Below are positions 23,962-32,767 of a stretch of DNA of 64,000 bases, piece after piece (positions within the stretch are counted from its first letter, which is position 1; each line of letters starts with the position of its first letter). This DNA comes from Fimenecus sp963624605 (GTDB taxonomy: Bacteria > Bacillota > Clostridia > Oscillospirales > Acutalibacteraceae): the NCBI GenBank assembly GCA_963624605.1, contig CAVFQD010000001.1, positions 1-64,000 of the forward strand, written 5' to 3'. The translations under genes were made by a program, and so were the position numbers. The notes beneath the pieces were generated by a model. It was not told where the DNA came from, searched no databases, and worked only from the letters and a program-made list of their open reading frames with translations.

Positions 23962-26430
23962 ATGTTCAAATTCACAGGTTTTACGGAAAAGGCAAACAAA
24001 GCTCTTAACAAGGCTGTTGAGTGCGCACAGAACCTCGGACATACCTATATAGGCAGCGAACATTTGCTTTTGGGACTTTTGTCCGATACCGCAACAGTTG
24101 CGGGCGTTGTCCTCTCAACAAGAAAAATCAAATTCGATGATGTCGAGGAATACATCAAACAGACTGTGGGCGTAGGTATGCCCACACAGCTCGGAGCGCA
24201 GGACTTTACTCCGAGAAGCAAGAGGATAATCGAAAATGCGGTTTATCTTGCAGGCAGAACGGGTTATTCCCTCGCGGGTACGGAGCATATTTTGCTCTCG
24301 ATAGCAAGCGATGAGTCCTGCTACGCTTATCAGATTTTGTCAAGGGCAGGTGTTTCCTCTGAAAGCATTATGTCCGATATTTCAAAGAAGCTTATGAGTT
24401 CGGCGTCCGGCAACGGACAGGACGAAAAGCAGTCCGGCACAGGCAATGAAACGCTTGACCAATTTTCAAGGGATTTGACCGAGCTTGCAAAGCAGGGCAA
24501 GATTGACCCCGTAATCGGCAGACACGATGAAATTGAAAGGGTTATTCAGATTTTATCAAGGAGAACCAAAAATAATCCCTGTCTTATCGGTGAACCCGGC
24601 GTAGGCAAAACCGCAATAGCGGAGGGCTTGGCTCTTAAAATCGTATCGGGTGAGGTTCCCGAAACTCTTAAAAACAAGAAAATCGTTTCGCTTGACCTCA
24701 CAAGTATGGTTGCAGGAACAAAGTACAGAGGCGACTTTGAGGAAAGAATTAAAAAGGTAATCGACGAGGTTAAGGCGTCGCCCGACATTATCCTGTTTAT
24801 CGATGAGGTTCACACTCTTATCGGTACGGGAAGCGCAGAGGGTGCGGTTGACGCCGCAAACATCCTCAAGCCCTCACTCGCAAGGGGTGAATTACAGGTA
24901 ATCGGTGCTACAACGATTGCGGAGTACAGAAAGAATATCGAAAAGGACGCGGCTCTCGAAAGAAGGTTCCAGCCGGTTATGGTTAACGAACCGACCAAGG
25001 AAGAGGCAATTGAAATCCTTAAAGGTCTTCGTGACAAATACGAGGCTCATCATAAGGTTAAAATTTCCGACTCTGCTATCAAGGAAGCGGTTGAACTTTC
25101 GGTAAGATATATTTCCGACAGATACCTGCCTGACAAAGCCATTGACTTAATCGACGAGGCGGCGTCAAGAGTAAGGCTTCGCGCCTTTACAGAGCCGCCC
25201 GAATTGCAGGAGCTTGAAAAGAAAAAGAAGGACCTTGAGGGTGAAAAGCTCAGTGCTGTAAATTCTCAGGACTTCGAGCTTGCGGCAAAGCTTCGTGACG
25301 AGGAAAAAGAGCTTGCAGACTCCCTTGAAAAGAAGAAGGATGAGTGGAAAAACAAGGCAGGCAGAAGCAAGGACGAGGTAACAGGCAAGGAAATTGCCGA
25401 AATCGTATCGCTCTGGACGGGTGTTCCCACGGCTCAGTTGACCGAGCAGGAAAGTGAAAGACTTCTTCATATGGAGGAAACGCTTCATAACAGGATTATC
25501 GGTCAGGACGAGGCGGTAAAGGCTGTTTCAAGGGCGATAAGGCGTTCAAGAACAGGACTTAAGGACCCGAAAAAGCCTATCGGTTCGTTCATATTCTTAG
25601 GCCCTACGGGCGTAGGTAAAACAGAGCTTTGCAAGGCTCTTGCACAGACGCTCTTCGGCGATGAAAACGCAATGATAAGGCTTGATATGTCCGAATATAT
25701 GGAGAAGCACACGGTGTCACGTCTTGTAGGTTCACCTCCCGGATATGTAGGTTACGAAGAGGGCGGACAGCTTACCGAGAAGATAAGAAGAAAACCTTAT
25801 TCGGTAGTTCTTTTCGATGAGATTGAAAAGGCTCACCCCGATGTATTCAATATGCTTTTGCAGATACTTGACGACGGTATTCTTACCGATTCGCAGGGCA
25901 GGCGTGTTGACTTCAAAAATAGCGTTATTATAATGACCTCAAATGTCGGCGCTAAGCTTATAACGCAGAAAAATGCCGCATTCGGCTTCACGGGCGACGA
26001 AAAGACTGCGGAGGAAGCAAAGGAAAAGGAGCAGATAAGAGAAGCCGTTATGGGCGAGCTCAAAAAGACGTTCCGTCCCGAATTCCTTAACCGTGTCGAC
26101 GACATTATCGTTTTTGACAGACTTCAGAAGGATGACATCAAGAAGATTGCCGTTAACCTCCTTGGCTCTCTTAAAAAGCGTGTTGAAGAGCTCGGTATCG
26201 GAATTGAGTTTACCGATAATGTGATAAGCGATATTGCCGACGCAGGCTTTGACGAGGTTTACGGCGCAAGACCTCTTAAAAGGGCTATTCAGAGCAAGAT
26301 CGAAAACCTTTTGTCAGAGGAAATGCTCGAAAACAAGGTTGTCAAAGGCAAGAATTATGTCTGCGATTCGGAGAACGGCGAGTTCGTCTTTAAGGAAAAA
26401 TCCGCTCAGACAAAAGCAGCCGAAGAATAA
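23962..26430 (+). CDS. clpC: ATP-dependent Clp protease ATP-binding subunit ClpC
   Basis: An 822-aa AAA+ unfoldase. Order: double Clp-N domain (1-145), AAA1 with Walker A G-E-P-G-V-G-K-T-A near residue 213, a middle UvrB/C-like coiled segment (about 420-460), and AAA2 with G-P-T-G-V-G-K-T-E near residue 550 and the Clp D2-small domain. Arginine-phosphorylated proteins are recognised by the N-domain and fed to ClpP, which is not in this window. It is the last gene of the CtsR operon. Confidence 0.97.
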   Translation: MFKFTGFTEKANKALNKAVECAQNLGHTYIGSEHLLLGLLSDTATVAGVVLSTRKIKFDDVEEYIKQTVGVGMPTQLGAQDFTPRSKRIIENAVYLAGRTGYSLAGTEHILLSIASDESCYAYQILSRAGVSSESIMSDISKKLMSSASGNGQDEKQSGTGNETLDQFSRDLTELAKQGKIDPVIGRHDEIERVIQILSRRTKNNPCLIGEPGVGKTAIAEGLALKIVSGEVPETLKNKKIVSLDLTSMVAGTKYRGDFEERIKKVIDEVKASPDIILFIDEVHTLIGTGSAEGAVDAANILKPSLARGELQVIGATTIAEYRKNIEKDAALERRFQPVMVNEPTKEEAIEILKGLRDKYEAHHKVKISDSAIKEAVELSVRYISDRYLPDKAIDLIDEAASRVRLRAFTEPPELQELEKKKKDLEGEKLSAVNSQDFELAAKLRDEEKELADSLEKKKDEWKNKAGRSKDEVTGKEIAEIVSLWTGVPTAQLTEQESERLLHMEETLHNRIIGQDEAVKAVSRAIRRSRTGLKDPKKPIGSFIFLGPTGVGKTELCKALAQTLFGDENAMIRLDMSEYMEKHTVSRLVGSPPGYVGYEEGGQLTEKIRRKPYSVVLFDEIEKAHPDVFNMLLQILDDGILTDSQGRRVDFKNSVIIMTSNVGAKLITQKNAAFGFTGDEKTAEEAKEKEQIREAVMGELKKTFRPEFLNRVDDIIVFDRLQKDDIKKIAVNLLGSLKKRVEELGIGIEFTDNVISDIADAGFDEVYGARPLKRAIQSKIENLLSEEMLENKVVKGKNYVCDSENGEFVFKEKSAQTKAAEE

Positions 26431-26475
26431 TCGTACGGACAAAAGACGCCGACAACAGGGCAGCGAACACAAATC

Positions 26476-26508
26476 AAACGGGCGTTCTCGCAAGGGAACG
26501 CCCGTTTT
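26476..26508 (+). terminator. Terminator after clpC
   Basis: A 12-bp stem (AAACGGGCGTTC / GAACGCCCGTTT, 8-base loop) ending in TTTT, 46 bases after the clpC stop. Confidence 0.85.
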
Positions 26509-26618
26509 CTGATGGGGCAAGACAAACCCAAGTGTAGAACTTTGCTTGCTTCTTACTTGAACCCGACGGCGATTTATGGTATTATTTCATTTGAAATTTC
26601 GGTGCGAACAGTGGTTAT

Positions 26619-27329
26619 ATGCTTGAAAAAAGATTTGAAGAACTTTATAACAGAGCTTACGAGAGGGGCTATAATACCTTTTCTCAATTTCTTACTATGC
26701 CCGAGCTCAGCGAGCTTAAAAAGACTTATCTCCCATGCGTCATTTACGGCGGGTATGACGGTGCCGAAAGGGCAGTAGCAGGGTTTGGTGAAAATGTTTC
26801 AAAAGAGGACTTCCCGATAGCCTGCATTAAAATAAAGCCTCTTAACGAAAAATTTGCGGACGAGCTTGCGCACCGTGACTTTCTCGGTGCGGTTATGAAC
26901 CTCGGTATTAAGCGCGAAACCGTCGGCGATATAATCGTTGACGGAAAATGCGGATATTTAATTTGTCTTGACTGTATAGCGGATTATATCTGCGATAATC
27001 TTACACGGGTACGGCATACAAGCGTTAAAGCAGAGCGTTCCGCAGTTCCGGAGTGTACCGCCGAAAAATTTGAAACCGTTACCGTGCTTGCGGCGTCAAA
27101 AAGGCTTGATGTGCTTATAGGCGCAGTGTATAATCTGTCAAGGAGCGAAGCTGTAAAGCTGATTTCATCGGAACGGGTATTTATAAATTCCGTACTCACG
27201 CTTTCACCGTCAAAGACGGTCGGTGACGGCAATATTGTCAGCGTGAGGGGCTGCGGAAGATTTGTCCTGTCGGGCAATGTCAAGACAACAAAAAAGGGAC
27301 GGCTTGTACTTGAAATAAAGCGGTACTGA
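26619..27329 (+). CDS. ylmH: YlmH-like S4-domain RNA-binding protein
   Basis: A 236-aa protein. Its N-terminal domain (1-150) is YlmH-type, with the G-A-V-M-N-L-G-I-K-R-E-x-V-G-D-I core around residue 91. A C-terminal S4 RNA-binding domain begins near residue 165 (K-R-L-D-V-L-I-G). YlmH binds stalled ribosome-peptidyl-tRNA complexes in Bacillus. The gene usually lies in the division cluster with sepF and divIVA; here it stands alone between clpC and the tandem repeat. The ribosome site before the ATG is weak (GTGG). Confidence 0.93.
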   Translation: MLEKRFEELYNRAYERGYNTFSQFLTMPELSELKKTYLPCVIYGGYDGAERAVAGFGENVSKEDFPIACIKIKPLNEKFADELAHRDFLGAVMNLGIKRETVGDIIVDGKCGYLICLDCIADYICDNLTRVRHTSVKAERSAVPECTAEKFETVTVLAASKRLDVLIGAVYNLSRSEAVKLISSERVFINSVLTLSPSKTVGDGNIVSVRGCGRFVLSGNVKTTKKGRLVLEIKRY

Positions 27330-27333
27330 CGCA

Positions 27334-27602
27334 GGTTGTTATATCATAAATTATTTGTGCGACAGCACAAGCGGAACGAAGTGACGGCGGCGAGAGCCGC
27401 AATTTAGCCATTCAACGTTCTCCGAAACGGTCAAAATCTATGATTTTGCAAGCGTTTCGTGAGGTTGTTATATCATAAATTATTTGTGCGACAGCACAAG
27501 CGGAACGAAGTGACGGCGGCGAGAGCCGCAATTTAGCCATTCAACGTTCTCCGAAACGGTCAAAATCTATGATTTTGCAAGCGTTTCGTGAGGTTGTTAT
27601 AT
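27334..27602. repeat. 129-bp direct tandem repeat, two copies plus a stub
   Basis: Units at 27334-27462 and 27463-27591 appear identical. An 11-base start of a third unit (GGTTGTTATAT) follows. Each unit holds three hairpins: TGTGC-GACA-GCACA, GCGGC-GAGA-GCCGC, and a longer one with arms CGAAACG/CGTTTCG and CAAAATC/GATTTTG around TAT. No ORF or open reading pattern is seen. It lies between ylmH and the pyk promoter. Confidence 0.9.
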
Positions 27603-27651
27603 TATATAAAATCAGTGGAATATAAGGCTGTATTTTCGATAATAATACAAA

Positions 27652-27680
27652 TTGACAACAATTATATGCCGTGATAAAAT
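27652..27680 (+). promoter_or_regulatory. Promoter of pyk
   Basis: TTGACA (27652-27657), a 17-bp spacer and TAAAAT (27675-27680). Transcription would start about 20 bases before the structured leader. Confidence 0.85.
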
Positions 27681-27699
27681 ATGCGTGCAGTATATGTGG

Positions 27700-27785
27700 T
27701 GGAGTCTGTCATAAGCCGATGTGGGCTTATTTATACTGTTATCATTTTATGATGTGGGACAGAACTGCGGTTTTGTCTCTTTTTT
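27700..27785 (+). promoter_or_regulatory. Three-way-junction attenuator (candidate riboswitch) of pyk
   Basis: Candidate stems: P1 TCTGTC (27705-27710) with GACAGA (27758-27763); P2 ATAAGCC (27711-27717) with GGCTTAT (27724-27730); P3 ATCAT (27741-27745) with ATGAT (27749-27753). The 3' strand of P1 also forms the 5' arm of a terminator, GGGACAGAAC (27756-27765) with GTTTTGTCTC (27770-27779), followed by TTTTTT. Folding of P1 therefore prevents termination. This is ON-switch architecture. I recognise no known riboswitch class in it. Confidence 0.65.
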
Positions 27786-27821
27786 GATAGGCTCTTCAAT
27801 AAAGAAAGAAGAGGATTAACT

Positions 27822-29231
27822 GTGAGAAAAACTAAAATTGTATGTACCGTAGGTCCTGCCTGCGATAATGAGGAAACCCTGCACAAAATGCTTCTTGCGG
27901 GGATGAATGTCGCGAGACTTAACTTTTCACACGGTACGCATGAGGATCAGCAGAAAAGAATTGACATTTTGAAGTCCATTCGGGACAGGACAAACAAGCC
28001 TCTTGCCATTATGCTTGATACGAAGGGACCGGAGTACCGTATCGGGCTTTTTAAGGACGGAAAGTGCGTTATTAAAGAGGGGGATTCTTTTACCTTTACG
28101 GCAGACGATGTCAAGGGAGACGAAAAAAGAGTTTCCGTAAGCTACAAGGAGCTTGCAAAGGAAATGTCCGTGGGCGACACAATCCTTGTCAACAACGGCT
28201 TGCTGATTTTTACCGTTACGAAAATCGAAGGTAATGATGTCATATGCAGGGTTGACGCAGGCGGCGTTATTTCGGACAGAAAAAGTATGAGCTTCCCCGG
28301 AAAGGTGCTCAAGCAGAAGTATTTAAGCGATTACGATAAGGCGGATTTGCTTTTCGGTATTAAAAACGATGTCGATTATATTGCTTGCTCGTTTGTGTCC
28401 TGCAAGCAGGATATAGAGGATATAAAATCCTTCCTTGCCGAAAACGGTGCAAAGGGAATAAGCCTTATTGCAAAGATTGAAAACAGATCCGGCATTGAAA
28501 ACATTGAGGATATATGCTCCGCATGCGACGGAATTATGATAGGCAGAGGTGATATGGGCGTTGAAGTACCATATGAGGAGGTGCCCGCAATCCAAAAGGA
28601 GCTTATTACAAAGTGCCGTATGCTCGGTAAAAGAGTTATTACGGCAACGGAAATGCTGGAGTCCATGATAACCAATCCGAGACCCACGAGGGCTGAAATA
28701 TCCGATGTTGCGAATGCGGTTTATGACGGTACGAGCGCTATAATGCTTTCCGGCGAGACGGCTGCGGGAAAATATCCGGTGCAGACGATTGAGGTTATGT
28801 CTAAAATTGCTGAAAACACGGAGCAAAACATACGCTATAAAAAGCGTTTTTCAACCGCTGAATTTTGTATCCGTAACGAAATGGACGCAATTTCACATTC
28901 GGTCTGCGGCATGGCAATGGACATAGACGCAAAGGCAATAGTCGTGTGCTCAATTTCTGGTATGACGGCGAGAATGGTATCAAGATTCCGTCCGCCTGTT
29001 GATATTTTAGGACTTTCGGTAAACAAAAAAACCTATCATCAGCTTGCGATGTCATGGGGCGTAACTCCCGTAATGAGCGAGGTATATCCGTCAATAGAGG
29101 TGCTTTTCTACACGGCGAAGCAGATGGCGAAAAAAACCTTTAACCTTAAAGAGGGCGACAGAATACTCATAACAGGCGGCACCTCGGGCACTACCGGCAA
29201 CACCAACACAATAAGAATTGCAACGATATAA
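27822..29231 (+). CDS. pyk: Pyruvate kinase
   Basis: A 469-aa glycolytic enzyme that converts phosphoenolpyruvate and ADP to pyruvate and ATP. The N-terminal K-I-V-C-T-V-G-P-A motif, the S-H-G substrate region near residue 37 and the signature I-A-K-I-E-N-R-S-G (catalytic Lys, about residue 215) are present. M-I-G-R-G-D-M-G-V-E-V and T-A-T-E-M-L-E-S-M follow. There is no C-terminal PEP-utiliser domain, so it is the short form. It is monocistronic, with its own promoter, leader attenuator and terminator. The start ATG-equivalent is GTG at 27822 after AGAGGA. Confidence 0.97.
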   Translation: MRKTKIVCTVGPACDNEETLHKMLLAGMNVARLNFSHGTHEDQQKRIDILKSIRDRTNKPLAIMLDTKGPEYRIGLFKDGKCVIKEGDSFTFTADDVKGDEKRVSVSYKELAKEMSVGDTILVNNGLLIFTVTKIEGNDVICRVDAGGVISDRKSMSFPGKVLKQKYLSDYDKADLLFGIKNDVDYIACSFVSCKQDIEDIKSFLAENGAKGISLIAKIENRSGIENIEDICSACDGIMIGRGDMGVEVPYEEVPAIQKELITKCRMLGKRVITATEMLESMITNPRPTRAEISDVANAVYDGTSAIMLSGETAAGKYPVQTIEVMSKIAENTEQNIRYKKRFSTAEFCIRNEMDAISHSVCGMAMDIDAKAIVVCSISGMTARMVSRFRPPVDILGLSVNKKTYHQLAMSWGVTPVMSEVYPSIEVLFYTAKQMAKKTFNLKEGDRILITGGTSGTTGNTNTIRIATI

Positions 29232-29243
29232 CAACCGATAAAT

Positions 29244-29279
29244 AAAATCCGTTCTCCCGATTTGAGAGAGCGGATTTTT
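29244..29279 (+). terminator. Terminator after pyk
   Basis: AAAATCCGTTCTC pairs with GAGAGAGCGGATTTT (one bulged position), followed by TTCTTG. It lies 12 bases after the pyk stop. Confidence 0.75.
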
Positions 29280-29347
29280 CTTGCGTTTGTCGAAAACAGA
29301 TGCCCGTGCACTGCGCACATTTCAGAAAAACATACTTTAACATTTGA

Positions 29348-29376
29348 TTGAAAAGGCGGATTATATATGATATACT
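29348..29376 (+). promoter_or_regulatory. Promoter of fucosidase gene
   Basis: TTGAAA (29348-29353), a 17-bp spacer and TATACT (29371-29376), 43 bases before the fucosidase ATG. No operator is recognised. Confidence 0.6.
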
Positions 29377-29419
29377 CTAAAGTATATTATTAAATTATTA
29401 TTAAAAAGCGGGTGTTGGT

Positions 29420-30838
29420 ATGATAGAGGCTTATAAGCGTGCGGCGCAGGTTGTTCCTTCGGAGCGTCAGCTTAAATGGCAGAGGCTTGAATTCTATGCA
29501 TTTTGTCATTTCGGTATGAATACATTTACGGATAAGGAATGGGGCGACGGAACGGCTTCCCCCGAGTTGTTCAAGCCTACGGATTTCGATGCCGAGCAGT
29601 GGGTTAAGGCGATAAAAAACGGCGGAATGAGCGCGCTCATTTTAACCTGTAAGCATCATGACGGCTTTTGCCTTTGGCCGAGCGAATATACGGATTATTC
29701 GGTTAAGGCGAGTCCGTTCAGGGACGGAAAAGGCGATGTTGTAAGGGAGGTTTCCGACGCCTGCAGAAAATACGGTTTGAAATTCGGAATATATCTTTCC
29801 CCGTGGGACAGGCACGAGCCGAGCTACGGCAAGGGAGACGAGTATAACGAATATTATAAAAATCAGCTCAGAGAGCTTTTGACGAATTACGGCGATATAT
29901 TCTGTATATGGCTTGACGGAGCCTGCGGAGAGGGAAAGAACGGTAAGGTTCAGCAGTATGATTGGCAGGGCTTTTACAAGGTTATGCGCGAGCTCCAGCC
30001 GGGTGCTACCATAAATATATGCGGTCCCGATGTGCGTTGGGTAGGCAACGAGGCGGGCGTCGGCAGAGAGAGCGAGTGGAGCGTTGTTCCGTCCTATTAC
30101 TCGATAAATGAATTTACAGCCGAAAAGTCCCAAAAGGAGGACAATAAGAAGTTCCGTAAGAGCCAGAGCCAGATGATTATGGACATGGGATCGAGAAAGG
30201 CTATCAAGGACGCGGACGAGCTTATCTGGTATCCGTCCGAGGTCGATGTTTCGATAAGACCCGGTTGGTTTTTCCATGAGAGTGAAAATTATAAGCAGAA
30301 ATCCCTTAAAAAGCTTATGAATATTTATTTGAGCTCGGTCGGCAACAATTCCACTTTGCTTTTGAATATTCCGCCGGATAAGACGGGCAGGATTTATGAA
30401 ACGGACGCACTTTTGCTTGAGAATTTCAAGCATGCTCTTGACAGACGCTTCCCGAAGGACCTTTTGGCTGACGCGACTGTAACGGCTTCGTCGAATAGAG
30501 AAAGCGCAAAGAACATAATATCCACCGACGACACGCTGTATTGGCAAGCTGATGGGAACGACCAAGTGCCCGAAATTGTGTTTGAATTTTCCGAAAAGAC
30601 AGAGTTCGACTCGCTTGTTTTGCAGGAAAATATCGCAACGGGTCAGCAGATAGAGAAGTTCTCCGTCTATATTGAGAGCTTTTTGGGATGGAGAAAAATC
30701 TCCAAAAAGACGGTTATCGGCTATAAGAAGATTATCTGCTTCAAGAGACCGAAAAAGACGAAGAAAATTAAAATCAAAATTGACTCATACAGAGTTAAAT
30801 GTACGCTTCTCAAGGTTGAAGCATACAACTCGAAATAA
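29420..30838 (+). CDS. Alpha-L-fucosidase, GH29
   Basis: A 472-aa glycoside hydrolase. The GH29 barrel occupies residues 1-340, with F-G-M-N-T-F near residue 31, C-K-H-H-D-G-F near residue 75 and the catalytic nucleophile Asp in I-W-L-D-G-A near residue 158. The last 110 residues form a beta domain of the discoidin (F5/8 C) type. No signal peptide is visible, so the enzyme is probably cytoplasmic and acts on imported fucosylated oligosaccharides. No fucose transporter or catabolic genes are nearby. Confidence 0.93.
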   Translation: MIEAYKRAAQVVPSERQLKWQRLEFYAFCHFGMNTFTDKEWGDGTASPELFKPTDFDAEQWVKAIKNGGMSALILTCKHHDGFCLWPSEYTDYSVKASPFRDGKGDVVREVSDACRKYGLKFGIYLSPWDRHEPSYGKGDEYNEYYKNQLRELLTNYGDIFCIWLDGACGEGKNGKVQQYDWQGFYKVMRELQPGATINICGPDVRWVGNEAGVGRESEWSVVPSYYSINEFTAEKSQKEDNKKFRKSQSQMIMDMGSRKAIKDADELIWYPSEVDVSIRPGWFFHESENYKQKSLKKLMNIYLSSVGNNSTLLLNIPPDKTGRIYETDALLLENFKHALDRRFPKDLLADATVTASSNRESAKNIISTDDTLYWQADGNDQVPEIVFEFSEKTEFDSLVLQENIATGQQIEKFSVYIESFLGWRKISKKTVIGYKKIICFKRPKKTKKIKIKIDSYRVKCTLLKVEAYNSK

Positions 30839-30840
30839 TT

Positions 30841-31842
30841 ATGACTCTTACATATCCCGAGTTCTATCGGCGTTTCAGATGTACCGCCGACCGATGTGCG
30901 GACAGCTGCTGTGTCGGCTGGGAAATAGATATTGACGCCGATACATATGAAAAATATCGGCTGATGCCGAAAGCTTTTCAAAAGAATATATCCGTTTCGG
31001 ACGGCGTTGCGCATTTTATATTGACGGATGACGAGCGATGTCCGTTCCTTGAGGAAAACGGGCTTTGTAAAATTATTCTCTCTCACGGGGAGAATATGCT
31101 CTGCGACATATGCCGCGAGCATCCGAGGTTTTATGAGTGGTACGGTAATTTCCGTGACGCAGGTATAGGCCTTTGCTGTGAAGAGGCGGTAAGGCTACTG
31201 TTTGAGGGCGACGGCGTGCTCAAATATGAGAGCGTAGAAACCGAGGAAGCGGCGGACGATGATACGCCGGAGAAAGTATGCGAAGAGATGTATGCACTTA
31301 GGCAAAGGCTGTTTTCCGCTATCAACCGACGGGATTTGTCTTTCCCCGAAAGGGTGAGAAAATGCTTCGGCGAAACAGGCGTTAAAGATGTCGGAGTACA
31401 GAGCGGTGCGGACGCATTTTATATGGAATGCGTCGTGATAATGAAACAGCTGTCGCCTTTCGACAAATTGTGGGACGGTTATACCGACGCACTTGAAGAG
31501 CTGACATTTGATGATATAAAGAAGTGCTTTAGTAAAAATTTATCTAAAGAACAAATACGGTATGAAAAATCTCTTTCGTATTTTGTTTTCAGGCACTTTA
31601 TAAAGGCATGCTTTGACGGAGATATAGCGGCTCATTTCAAATTTGCGGTTATGATGACGGTGTTTGAAATTCTCCTTGACTGTGTGAACGGGGATTTGCC
31701 TTTCAACACCCGATATTTCTCAAAGCAGGTTGAATATTCCGAGGAAAACATTGACATTTTGACCGATGAATGCTGTTTCAATGCGTTGATAAGCGAAAAT
31801 AACATTCTCGCTTTTCTCAACGAATTATTTAACGGAGGGTAA
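30841..31842 (+). CDS. FliB-family (flagellin lysine N-methylase-like) protein
   Basis: A 333-aa protein with a Cys-rich N-terminal cluster. C-T-A-D-R-C-A-D-S-C-C-V-G-W (about residues 14-27) and later CPF, C-K-I and C-D-I-C-R-E-H-P-R-F near residue 85 form the metal-binding pattern typical of the FliB family (YkgJ-like). FliB of Salmonella is needed for lysine methylation of flagellin. No flagellar gene is in this window, so the target may be different. It begins two bases after the fucosidase stop with no clear ribosome site. Confidence 0.85.
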   Translation: MTLTYPEFYRRFRCTADRCADSCCVGWEIDIDADTYEKYRLMPKAFQKNISVSDGVAHFILTDDERCPFLEENGLCKIILSHGENMLCDICREHPRFYEWYGNFRDAGIGLCCEEAVRLLFEGDGVLKYESVETEEAADDDTPEKVCEEMYALRQRLFSAINRRDLSFPERVRKCFGETGVKDVGVQSGADAFYMECVVIMKQLSPFDKLWDGYTDALEELTFDDIKKCFSKNLSKEQIRYEKSLSYFVFRHFIKACFDGDIAAHFKFAVMMTVFEILLDCVNGDLPFNTRYFSKQVEYSEENIDILTDECCFNALISENNILAFLNELFNGG

Positions 31843-31844
31843 TT

Positions 31845-32756
31845 ATGAAAAAAGGGGTTAAGATTTTTATAATCGTTTTGGTACTGATACTTGTTGCGGC
31901 GGCAATAACGGCATTTTTGCTTTTCAGGTATTATCCGCATTATAAGTCGGAAAAAAGGACTGTGCAGTTTACCGAAGTGAAGGAGCTTGACGAGCCCATC
32001 AGGGTTATGAGCGCAAATCTGCGTTGCATAAATCCGCTTGATACGGGCAAGAAAAGCTGGTTCTACCGTGCCGACCTCGTAGTTGAAAATATCGAGAATA
32101 ACAAGCCGTCGATAATCGGCTTCCAGGAGGCTACAAAGTGGCAGTACGCATATCTCAGGGATTGTCTGACAGGCTTTGATTCGGTTATTACATACCGCGA
32201 CGACTCGACTTTTTCCGAGGGCTGTCCGATTTTCTACCGTGCGGATATGTATGACCTTGTGGATAAGGGCTCCTTTTGGCTTTCGGAAACTCCCGAGGTA
32301 ATGAGTAAGGACTGGAACTCAAAATGCTACAGAATTTGCAGTTATGTCATTCTCAAAGAAAAATCAACTCAAAAGGAATTTGTCGTTTTCAACACGCACC
32401 TTGACCACATCAGCGATGAGGCAAGAATAAACGGCATAGGCGTTGTGCTTGATAAGATAGCGCAGTTCGGTTCGCTGCCGAGTATGATTATGGGCGATTT
32501 CAATGCCGAAGAGGGAAGCGTAACCTATGAAAATGTTACAAAGGACTTCCTTGACGCAAGGTATCAGGTTGACAATGCGGTTGACTCCTGTACTTATCAG
32601 AATTTCGGCAAGGCGCTTGACAGAAACCGTATCGACTACTTTATGATTTCAAAGACAGGGATAAATGTCAAAAGTTATAAGGTTGTAACGGATACCTTTA
32701 ACGGCGTGTATTCGAGCGACCATTTCCCGCTACTTGCGGAATTTACACTTGAATGA
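31845..32756 (+). CDS. Membrane-anchored endonuclease/exonuclease/phosphatase-family protein
   Basis: A 303-aa protein. One N-terminal transmembrane helix (about residues 6-28) anchors an extracytoplasmic EEP domain. The catalytic set is visible: N in M-S-A-N-L-R near residue 55, E in G-F-Q-E-A near 85, N-T-H-L-D-H near 186, G-D-F-N-A near 221, and S-D-H-F-P near the end. The family includes DNase I, sphingomyelinases and inositol phosphatases; the substrate here is unknown. It follows the FliB-like gene by two bases and ends at the next gene's ribosome site. Confidence 0.9.
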   Translation: MKKGVKIFIIVLVLILVAAAITAFLLFRYYPHYKSEKRTVQFTEVKELDEPIRVMSANLRCINPLDTGKKSWFYRADLVVENIENNKPSIIGFQEATKWQYAYLRDCLTGFDSVITYRDDSTFSEGCPIFYRADMYDLVDKGSFWLSETPEVMSKDWNSKCYRICSYVILKEKSTQKEFVVFNTHLDHISDEARINGIGVVLDKIAQFGSLPSMIMGDFNAEEGSVTYENVTKDFLDARYQVDNAVDSCTYQNFGKALDRNRIDYFMISKTGINVKSYKVVTDTFNGVYSSDHFPLLAEFTLE

Positions 32757-32767
32757 CAGGAGAAAAT

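Noticed and set aside
27334..27602. CRISPR-like array
   Set aside because: The repeat unit is 129 bp without unique spacers, and no cas genes are present.
27756..27785. Possible T-box because of GGGACAGAACTGCGG before a terminator
   Set aside because: The T-box core (UGGNACC context) is absent, the leader is too short for a specifier stem, and pyk is not an amino-acid gene.
29642..30565. Minus-strand ORF of 307 codons inside the fucosidase gene
   Set aside because: Antisense shadow; the plus strand carries all GH29 motifs.
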